From: Dryomyza anilis
Taxonomy: Eukaryota; Arthropoda; Insecta; Diptera; Dryomyzidae
Assembly (NCBI GenBank): GCA_951804985.1
Contig: OX638134.1
Location: 80,393,679-80,457,678 of the forward strand
Reading direction: 5' to 3'
Length of the DNA stretch: 64,000 nt
The notes below the pieces were generated by a model. It ran no database searches. It was not told where the DNA came from and was given only the letters and a program-made list of their open reading frames with translations. This document shows, piece after piece, positions 54,819 to 64,000 of this stretch (its first letter is position 1; each line of letters opens with the position of its first letter). The position numbers were made by a program, and so were the translations under genes.

Positions 54819-57800
54819 AAAATTCAATTTTTCATTAAAAATACAATTTTTCAATAAAAATTCAATTTTTCACTAAAAATTAAATTTTTCACTAAAAAAT
54901 TCAATTTTTCACAATTTAAAAATTCAAATTTTCACTAAAAATTAAAATTTTTACTTCAATTTAATTTTTCATTAAAAATTAAATTTTTCACTAAAAAAAT
55001 TAAATTTTTCACTAAAAATTTCAATTTTTCACTAAAAAAATTCAATTTTTAATAAAAAATTCAATTTTCCTAAAAATTCAATTTTTCACTAAAAATTCAA
55101 TTTTTCACTAAAAATTCAATTTTTCACTAAAAATTCAATTTTTCACTTAAAATTCAAATTTTCACAAAAAATTCAATTTTTCACTAAAAATATAATTTTT
55201 CACTAAAAATTCCATTTTTTCACTAAAAAAATAAAAATTTCACTAAAAATTCAATTTTTCACTAAAAATTTAAATTTTTAACTAAAAAATTCAATTTTTA
55301 ATAGAAAATTCAATTTTTCACTAAAAATTCAATTTTCACTAAAAATTAAATTTTTCACTTCAATTTAATTTTTCACTAAAAATTCAATTTTTCACTAAAA
55401 ATTTAATTTTTCACTTCAATTTAATTTTTCACTAAAAATTTAATTTTTCAATAAAAATTCAATTTTTCACTAAAAATTCAATTTTTCACTAAAAATTCAA
55501 TTTTTCACTAAAAATTCAATTTTTCACTAAAAATTCAATTTTTCACTAAAAATTCAAATTTTCACTAAAAATTCAATTTTTCACTAAAAATTCAATTTTT
55601 CACTAATAATTCAATTTTTCACTAAAAATTCAATTTTTCACTTCAATTTAATTTTTCACTAAAAATTCAATTTTTCACTAAAAATTTAATTTTTCACTAA
55701 AAATTCAATTTTTCACTTCAATTTAATTTTTCACTAAAAATTTAATTTTTCACTAAAAATTCAATTTTTCACTAAAAATTCAATTTTTCACTAAAAATTT
55801 CAATTTTTAACTAAAAAATTGAATATTTAATTTAAAATCAAATATTTAGAGTCAATGAATTTTTAGTGAAAAATTGAATTAAGGTGAAAAATATAATTAT
55901 TAGTGAATAATTTATTTTTAAGTGAAAATTCGAATTTTTAGTAGAAAATTGAATTTTTAGTGAAAAATTGAATTTTTAGTGAAAAATTGAATTTTTAGTG
56001 AAAAATTGAATTTTTAGTGAAAATTTGAATTTTTAGTGAAAATTTGAATTTTTAGTGAAAAATTGAATTTTTAGTGAAAAATTGAATTTTGTAGTGAAAA
56101 ATTGAAATTTTAGTGAAAAATTGAATTTTTAGTGAAAAATTGAATTTTTTAGTGAAAAATTGAATTTTTAGTGAAAATTTGAATTTTTTAGTAAAAATTT
56201 GAATTTTTAGTGTATATCTGAATTTTTAGTGAAAATTTGAATTTTTAGTGAAAAAAAGAATTTTAAGTGAAAATTTGAATTTTTAGTGAAAAATTGAATT
56301 TTTAGTGAAAAATTGAATTTTTAGTGAAAAATTGAATTTTTAGTGAAAAATTGAATTTTTAGTGAAAAATTGAATTTTTAGTGAAAAATTTAATTTTTAG
56401 TGAAAAATTTAATTTTTAGTGATAATTTAATTTTTAGAGAAAATTTAATTTTTAGTGAAAAATTGAATTTTTTTTAGTGAAAAATTGAATTTTTTTAGTG
56501 AAAAATTGAATTTTTTTAGTGAAAAATTAAATTATTTTGAAAAATTTAATTTTTAGTGAAAATTTTACTTTTTAGTGAAAATTTTACTTTTAGTGAAAAA
56601 TTGAATTTTTAGTGGAAAAATTGAATTTTTTGTGAAAAATTGAATTTTTATTAAAAAATTGAATTTTTAGTGAAAAATTGAATTTTTAGTGAAAAATTGA
56701 ATTTTTAGTGAAAAATTGAATTTTTAGTGAAAAATTGAATTTTTAGTGAAAAATTGAATTTTTAGTGAAAAATTGAATTTTTAGTGAAAAATTGAATTTT
56801 TAGTGAAAAATTGAATTTTTATTGAAAATTTTAATTTTTTAGTGAAAAATTAAATTGAAGTGAAATATTGAATTTTTAGTGAAAAATTAAATTGAAGTGA
56901 AAAATTTAATTTTTAGTGAAAAATTGAATTTTTAGTGAAAATTTGAATTTTCTATTAAAAATTGAATTTTTTAGTTAAAAATTGAAATTTTTAGTGAAAA
57001 ATTGAATTTTTAGTGAAAAATTGAATTTTTAGTGAAAAATTGAATTTTTAGTGAAAAATTAAATTTTTAGTGAAAAATTAAATTGAAGTGAAAAATTGAA
57101 TTTTTAGTGAAAAATTAAATTTTTAGTGAAAAATTGAATTTTTAGTGAAAAATTAAATTGAAGTGAAAAATTGAATTTTTAGTGAAAAATTGAATTTTTA
57201 GTGAAAAATTGAATTTTTAGTGAAAAATTGAATTTTTAGTGAAAAATTGAATTTTTAGTGAAAAATTGAATTTTTAGTGAAAAATTGAATTTTTAGTGAA
57301 AAATTAAATTTTTAGTGAAAAATTAAATTTTTAGTGAAAAATTAAATTGAAGTGAAAAATTGAATTTTTAGTGAAAAATTAAATTTTTAGTGAAAAATTG
57401 AATTTTTAGTGAAAAATTAAATTGAAGTGAAAAATTTAATTTTTAGTGAAAATTGAATTTTTAGTGAAAAATTGAATTTTCTATTAAAAATTGAATTTTT
57501 TATTTAAAAATTTAAATTTTTAGTGAAAAATTGAATTTTTAGTGAAATTTTTATTTTTTTAGGGAAAAAATGGAATTTTTAGTGAAAAATTATATTTTTA
57601 GTGAAAAATTGAATTTTTTGTGAAAATTTGAATTTTAAGTGAAAAATTGAATTTTTAGTGAAAAATTGAATTTTTAGTGGAAAAATTGAATTTTTTGTGA
57701 AAAATTGAATTTTTATTAAAAAATTGAATTTTTAGTGAAAAATTGAATTTTTAGTGAAAAATTGAATTTTTAGTGAAAAATTGAATTTTTAGTGAAAAAT

Positions 57801-58460
57801 TGAATTTTTAGTGAAAAATTGAATTTTTAGTGAAAAATTGAATTTTTAGTGAAAAATTGAATTTTTAGTGAAAAATTGAATTTTTAGTGAAAAATTGAAT
57901 TTTTAGTGAAAAATTGAATTTTTAGTGAAAAATTGAATTTTTAGTGAAAAATTGAATTTTTAGTGAAAAATTGAATTTTTAGTGAAAAATTGAATTTTTA
58001 GTGAAAAATTGAATTTTTAGTGAAAAATTAAATTGAAGTGAAATATTGAATTTTTAGTGAAAAATTAAATTGAAGTGAAAAATTTAATTTTTAGTGAAAA
58101 ATTGAATTTTTAGTGAAAATTTGAATTTTCTATTAAAAATTGAATTTTTTAGTTAAAAATTGAAATTTTTAGTGAAAAATTGAATTTTTAGTGAAAAATT
58201 GAATTTTTAGTGAAAAATTAAATTTTTAGTGAAAAATTAAATTGAAGTGAAAAATTGAATTTTTAGTGAAAAATTAATTTTTTAGTGAAAAATTGAATTT
58301 TTAGTGAAAAATTAAATTGAAGTGAAAAATTGAATTTTTAGTGAAAAATTGAATTTTTAGTGAAAAATTGAATTTTTAGTGAAAAATTGAATTTTTAGTG
58401 AAAAATTGAATTTTTAGTGAAAAATTGAATTTTTAGTGAAAAATTGAATTTTTCACTAAA

Positions 58461-58819
58461 TAATAAAAAATTGAATATCTAGTGAAAAATGTAATTTTCA
58501 GTGAAAATTTGAATTTTTAGTGAAAAATTGAATGTTTAGTGAAAATTTGAATTTTTTAGTGAAACATTTCATTTTTAGTGAAAAATTTACTTTTTAGTGA
58601 AAAATTGAATTTTTAGTGAAAAATTGAATTTTTAGTGAAAAATTTACTTTTTAGTGAAAAATTGAATTTTTAGTGAAAATTTGAATTTTTAGTGAAAAAT
58701 TCAATTTTTCTCTTCAACTTTTCACTAAAAATTCAATTTTTCACTAAAAATTCAATTTTTCACTAAAAAATTCAATTTTTCACTAAAAATTTAATTTTTC
58801 ACTAAAAATTCAATTTTTC
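58461..58819 (-). repeat. Satellite inverted repeat, right arm
   Basis: Mirror image of the left arm, 3.6 kb away. Its inner edge (TAATAAAAAATTGAATATCT) follows an abrupt TTTTTCACTAAA piece of opposite sense at about 58450, marking a recombination or inversion junction. Confidence 0.93.
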
Positions 58820-60285
58820 ACTAAAAATTCAATTTTTCACTAAAAATTCAATTTTTCACTAAAAATTCAATTTTTCACTAAAAATTCAATTTTTCACTAA
58901 AAATTCAATTTTTCACTAAAAATTCAATTTTTCACTTCAATTTAATTTTTCACTAAAAATTCAATTTTTCACTAAAAAATTAATTTTTCACTAAAAATTC
59001 AATTTTTCACTTCAATTTAATTTTTCACTAAAAATTTAATTTTTCACTAAAAATTCAATTTTTCACTAAAAATTCAATTTTTCACTAAAAATTCAATTTT
59101 TCACTAAAAATTCAATTTTTCACTAAAAATTCAATTTTTCACTAAAAATTCAATTTTTCACTAAAAATTCAATTTTTCACTAAAAATTCAATTTTTCACT
59201 AAAAATTCAATTTTTCACTAAAAATTCAATTTTTCACTAAAAATTCAATTTATCACTAAAAATTCAATTTTTCACTAAAAATTAAATTTTTCACTAAAAA
59301 TTCAATTTTTCACTAAAAATTCAATTTTTCACTAAAAATTCAATTTTTCACTAAAAATTCAATTTTTCACTAAAAATTCAATTTTTCACTAAAAATTCAA
59401 TTTTTCACTAAAAATTCAATTTTTCACTAAAAATTCAATTTTTCACTAAAAATTCAATTTATCACTAAAAATTCAATTTTTCACTAAAAATTCAATTTTT
59501 CACTAAAAATTCAATTTTTCACTAAAAATTCAATTTTTCACTAAAAATTCAATTTTTCACTAAAAATTCAATTTTTCACTAAAAATTCAATTTTTCACTA
59601 AAAATTCAAATTTTCACTAATAATTCAAATTTTCACTAAAAATTCAATTTTCCACTAAAAATTCAATTTTTCACTAAAAATTCAATTTTTCAGTCAAAAT
59701 TAAATTTTTCAGTATAAAATTAAATTTTTCACTAAAAATTCAATTTTTCACTAAAAATTAAATTTTTCACTAAAAATTCAATTTTTCACTAAAAATTAAA
59801 TTTTTCACTAAAAATTCAATTTTTCACTAAAAATTCAATTTTTCACTAAAAATTCAAATTTTCACTAAAAATTCAATTTTTCACTAAAAATTCAAATTTT
59901 CACTAAAAATTCAATTTTTCACTAAAAATTCAATTTATCACTAAAAATTCAATTTTTCACTAAAAATTCAATTTTTCACTAAAAATTCAATTTTTCACTA
60001 AAAATTCAATTTATCACTAAAAATTCAATTTTCCACTAAAAATTCAATTTTTCACTAAAAATTCAATTTTTCACTAAAAATTCAATTTTTTACTAAAAAT
60101 TCAATTTTTCACTAAAAATTCAATTTTTCACTAAAAATTCAAATTTTCACTAAAAATTAAATTTTTCACTAAAAATTCAATTTTTTCACTAAAAATTCAA
60201 TTTTTTCACTAAAAATTCAATTTTTTCACTAATAATTATATTTTTCACTTAAATTCAATTTTTCACTAAAAATTTATTGTCTCTA

Positions 60286-62010
60286 AATATTCGATTTCGA
60301 ATTAAATATTTGATTTTAAATAAATATTCAAATATAAATAAAATTTTTCTAACAATTTTGTATGTTTTTATTTTTTATATTATTTTTCCTTTAGATCTCG
60401 AATATTTTGAGAGTGACTTTATATTTTGTCGCTGATTTCTAATACTCTAATTCTTTCCTATTGGTTTAATCTTTGCTTTTCCATATCATTAACATTCCCC
60501 ATTTGAAAGCACTAAATATTTCATAAAAATCCATTAACCCTTCAAGATTTTGAACTAATTGAATAGAATAGAACAACAAAATATGAACCAATACCCGATC
60601 GTATTTCATTTACAGTATTCTCCAAGTAATTAAAATGATTTATTTTAACGCTTAATAATTATAATTATAACAATAACAAAATCTAAACCAAAAACCCCCA
60701 ATGCGATAATTACCTAAAAAAAATATATACATAAAAACAGTTGAACTGTATGGCTGCCCTGCAGTCAAATATGAATAATAAATGAATTAAAAGCAAAATG
60801 AAATGAATTTCGAAAGAAGAAAATACCAAAAAAAAAAAGAGCCAGTGCGAAGATTTGAGATTTTCACACTTAATCTCGAGCACAGCAGTGGTGCCATGAT
60901 CCAGACCACCCCTAACAATTCGAGGCCGCGCGATATCAACTCGGAACACACAAAATTTAAATCTTTTTGTTTATGATTTTGTGGTTTCATTTTATTATTT
61001 CGTTTTATATATTTTTTTTAGTATTTTGAAAGTTACGTCTGCGGCACCGCGGGCATTTTAAACACTTCAAACTTTTGAATCTTTTGTCTGCAGACAGTGA
61101 AACCGACAGAGACACTGAAGGTTCTGTCCATACTATGGAATTATGAATTAAATTTGTTTTCATTTAATGTTATTGTTTTTGTAACCCCCCGCATTGGCGG
61201 CACTTTATATAGCTCCATGTTTCCAGAATTTTTCAGATAGGGTTTATATTCAAAAAAAACCAACATAAATTGAAGTGGATTCGCAGCAACGCGGCGTACT
61301 CAAGTGGCGCGCACAACTTAGTTGTGGTATTCGGTTTCTTAATATATGGTACACGGTATAGGCTATGGATTCTGCTGTGCTGCTATGATCCCATGGTTTC
61401 CCAACAGAGTGTTGAAAATGTGCCTGTGTGACAGTTCGAAAGCAAATCTACTTATTGGGCGATTTTTGTTTATCTTTAGACAAACTGGAGCCTTTGGCGG
61501 TGAGTGATCGTCTTAGTTGGGGGGTTGGTGAAATTCGATAATAAAAATATAAATACAGAATCAGGGCAATGCATAGGCGTTTTTTGTATTATTTATTTAA
61601 AAAACGATTAATTTGTTGACTTTTTTTGAGATAACTATGCGATATATTTATTTTTCCTTAATCATCATCATATCATCATCTACATAATTTCAAAATCCGT
61701 TTTTCGGGAATGTTTTAAAATAAAATTTTTGAAAGAATCATCCAACTATAGTCGATTTTTGTCCAAGAACCGATTTGAAAAATTATTTATCAATTTTTTG
61801 TTATTGCAAACTGAAATTGGTACCTTTTCGGATAAATAACATTTAACACATTTATCGACATTTAACATTTAAATAAATCTGAGAGAAACCTTTACTTATT
61901 TTTGATATAATATAATAAAGTTTAACAATATATATCTCTAATTAGTAATTTTTGAAAAGCTAAGATGCGTTGTTGCACAATTCTTTTTCAGATGACTCCT
62001 AATATTTCTG
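60286..62010. other. Non-coding, nothing recognised
   Basis: The first 60 bp (CTCTAAATATTCGATTTCGA, TTTGATTTTAAATAAATATT) is the array flank that also appears inverted at 55810-55852. Beyond that there is no gene I can support; overlapping minus-strand frames at 60710-60990 have no recognisable domain. A GC-richer patch lies at about 61030-61510. Confidence 0.4.
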
Positions 62011-62512
62011 CACGCAGAGAAATAATATGGTTGCGACAACCATGCTATGGTCCTTACAATCATAGATGGTTGTCACAATCAAAGTATAGTATTTTCAATT
62101 TTATTTCAACAATAATATGGTCGCTAAAATCATATTATAGTGGACAGTAGTTTATTATTAATATTATTGTATTTCTGAAAAACCAAAATATGGTTAATAA
62201 GTAGCATGTTATGATTACCATAAAGACTGTCACGATCAAAATATGGTCAATGCCAATCATAATATGATATTGACTGATCATAATATAGAAATTTTTTATT
62301 TCAAACCATATAATGCTCATTTAATGACTGTTTACTCTCTCTTACTCACTTTGATGTTGGCAATGGCGGTGAGCAGTCGAGTTTTTTTTTGTAGTGACGA
62401 AGTATTTTTTAATGTTTAAAACATAATTTGATTTCCTACAACCATAACCCCCAATCAAAGTATGATTCCCTTTAAATATGATCACCACATCCATGTTTTT
62501 TCTCCACAGACT
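62011..62512. mobile_element. Possible MITE rich in ATGGTTG motifs
   Basis: The left CACGCAGAGAAATAATATGG and the complement of the right (CAGTCTGTGGAGAAAAAACA) resemble each other loosely. The interior has many AATATGGT / ACCATA words in both senses, as in other fold-back MITEs here. Ends and target duplication are not convincing. Confidence 0.35.
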
Positions 62513-62604
62513 GAGTATTGATTAAAAATTTGAGTATATTGTAAATTGGGTATTTTGTAAATTGGGGTATATAAGTAAATAGAACGCTAAAAGCAATTAT
62601 GAAT

Positions 62605-62970
62605 TATGGTCGACAAAAACAACAATTTTCAAAAAAAAAATCAAACAAAAAAACAACAATTTAAAAAAATGTGTAAAAAAAAATTCTAAACTGATTTTTA
62701 GGCGACAAAACCAACGGTATATTCAAAAAATATTGAAAAATTGTTGGACGACAATGTTCGAAAACCACATATTTTCCAACAAACTATTTTTATTCGCAAA
62801 AACATCGCAATGTTCGAAAACAAATTTTCCACACATTTTTTTTTGTTCGCCAAAAACAGCAAATTCGAAAAATTTCGGAAAAATTATTTAAAAAAAAAAT
62901 TTGGGAATAAAAACAACGTACTGTTCGAAAACAACATTTTCCAACAAACATGTATGTGCTATTACATTCT
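62605..62970 (-). repeat. A-rich minisatellite, inverse of the 240-915 repeat
   Basis: Phrases GACGACAATGTTCGAAAA, GCAATGTTCGAAAACAAATT and GACAAAAACAACAATTTTCA are the reverse complement of the text at 240-915. Frames on both strands (62741-62995, 62790-62981, 62888-63148) are spurious. Confidence 0.7.
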
Positions 62971-63640
62971 GCAACAACCACAAAAAATTCCCTAAAAATG
63001 CGGCCAAATCCCTAGTAGAAATTGTGAAAGGGTCACGATCGGGAAATGATCCTTGAATATTTACCTTGTCATAACCCGACAAGTTATATGAACAATATGA
63101 TCCGGTCATGATCATGTCTACCCTAATAGGGTAAATTTCTACAAGCAAATATTTTCCGTCTACTTATAACCTTTAAACTCAGACATTTAAAATAATGGTT
63201 TTCATATAATTCTTAACGATAGTTTTTTTTTTTTTAGAACTAAAATATATATCCCAACCAAGGGCCTCTAATATTTAAACTTTGAAGATTTGCCTCCGGA
63301 ACTGTTCATTGTATTTTTATCTTTTCAAAACCAGATATGTTACATGACGAACATGATCTGGCCATATCTTCCCAAATAGGCTAAATTTCGGTGGGACCAT
63401 GCTCATAAACTGATCATGTCTATATGTCTGATAATGGAGCACTGCTGAGGTCCAAAGGAGCTAACAAATCGGGATACAAAGAAAAATATCTTGAATTAAA
63501 ATTTTATGTTTTTCATGTTGAATATGATGTTCAATTTATAAACACGAACTTATCATAATTTACACATTTATGTATTTATAATTCTTATAACCCAGATAGC
63601 AAAATGCTCGCATTGTGCCCACACTGTGAGCGCACGCCTG
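62971..63640. other. Non-coding with TGATCATG-type degenerate repeat
   Basis: Phrases CGGTCATGATCATGTCTACC, CTAATAGGGTAAATTTCTAC and CATGACGAACATGATCTGGC echo 33050-33340 and 41815-42190. No gene is visible. Confidence 0.45.
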
Positions 63641-63649
63641 ATAAAAAAA

Positions 63650-64000
63650 GCCTCACGAGTGCGCGCACAGAGTAGCAATCGTGTGTCCGCAATTGAGACT
63701 CAATACGCTCGCACTAGTGCGAGGCATTTCTGAGTCGTATTTGATCATCAATATAGTCGCACAAAATTTTAAAAATCGGTAGCATGAGACGCATATGCGC
63801 CTCAATATAGACGCACGAGTGCGAGCAAAATGTGTGAGGCGCATATGAGCCTCATATAGCTCGCACGAGTGCTGAAAAAATAGTGTGCGTCGCATTTGAG
63901 ACTCAATAGAGTCGCACGAGTGCGAGAAATATCTGTGAGGCGCACATGAGCCGCATATAGCTCGCACGAGTGCGACTAAAACGAAATAACAAAAGCAAAC
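63650..64000 (+). repeat. 51-bp CpG-containing tandem repeat, runs off the window
   Basis: The palindromic core CGCACGAGTGCG (and variants CGCACTAGTGCG, CGCACAAAATTT) recurs at about 63710, 63761, 63812, 63862, 63913 and 63963, a period of 50-51 bp. Between cores runs a GAGGCGCATATGAGCCTCAT-like palindrome. Since 51 is a multiple of three, a 104-residue minus-strand frame (63653-63967) stays open without being a gene. The repeat is strikingly CpG-rich for this window. Confidence 0.88.

Larger units (their letters stand above)
54255..60285. repeat. 6-kb block of the 19-bp satellite with strand switches
   Basis: Same unit as at 5470. Orientation blocks: forward 54255-54478, reverse 54479-54597, forward 54598-55845, reverse 55853-58700, forward 58716-60285. 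Variants such as CACTTCAATTTAATTTTTCA, TTTTTTACT and AAAAAGTAAATTT mark higher-order copies: within the reverse block a segment near 56857 recurs at 58033, about 1.18 kb on. Forward 55625-55770 matches forward 58920-59050. No coding sequence. Confidence 0.97.

Noticed and set aside
63653..63967. 104-residue Cys/Arg-rich minus-strand frame
   Set aside because: It translates a 51-bp tandem repeat (17 codons per unit) with no stop in one frame; no independent coding evidence.

Overview
The window is eukaryotic nuclear DNA and almost certainly from a higher (cyclorrhaphan) fly. It is very AT-rich and gene-poor, it has small insect-type introns, and it is full of fly-type repeats: DINE-1/INE-1-like Helentrons, tRNA-derived SINEs, TA-flanked MITEs and mariner/Tc1 relics. 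It encodes an insect CYP4-clan cytochrome P450. There is no bacterial organisation, no operon and no CRISPR. The species cannot be fixed from sequence alone.

Only two protein-coding genes can be supported, both on the minus strand. (1) An SH2-domain protein with coding exons at 15870-16334 and 14977-15801. A small first coding exon at 33877-33972 has the matching phase; if it belongs to this gene, a 17.5-kb intron separates it from the rest and the protein is 461 residues. (2) A complete CYP4-family P450 (probably CYP4D-like) of 534 residues in four exons between 47778 and 42327. It has all the signature motifs, and its introns carry several transposons.

Layout. 0.2-4.6 kb: T-rich degenerate minisatellite, a 15-bp tandem repeat and a 215-bp tandem duplication. 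5.4-10.5 kb: a 19-bp satellite (unit TTTTTCACTAAAAATTCAA), ordered first and then degenerate. 11.4-14.4 kb: a SINE and an 11-bp GTAAATGTTTT minisatellite. 14.6-19.0 kb: 3' part of the SH2 gene and a local cluster of about 325-bp repeats in its long intron. 23.4-33 kb: DINE-1, a CCCAGTATGC-ended MITE, two mariner deletion derivatives and a series of palindromes. 33.9-34.6 kb: first coding exon and GAGA-bearing upstream region. 35.8-52 kb: nested transposons around the P450, with eight copies of one TA-inserting MITE and an inverted duplication that preserves an empty MITE site. 54.2-60.3 kb: the same 19-bp satellite again, now with blocks in both orientations and inverted arms differing by exactly one repeat unit. 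60.3-64 kb: a repeat-poor stretch, then an A-rich minisatellite complementary to the one at the left end, then a 51-bp CpG-containing tandem repeat running off the right edge.

The two genes show no functional link. The most informative features are structural: the inverted satellite, the datable inverted duplication and the layered nesting of mobile elements. I found no sign of a new defence or biosynthetic system.
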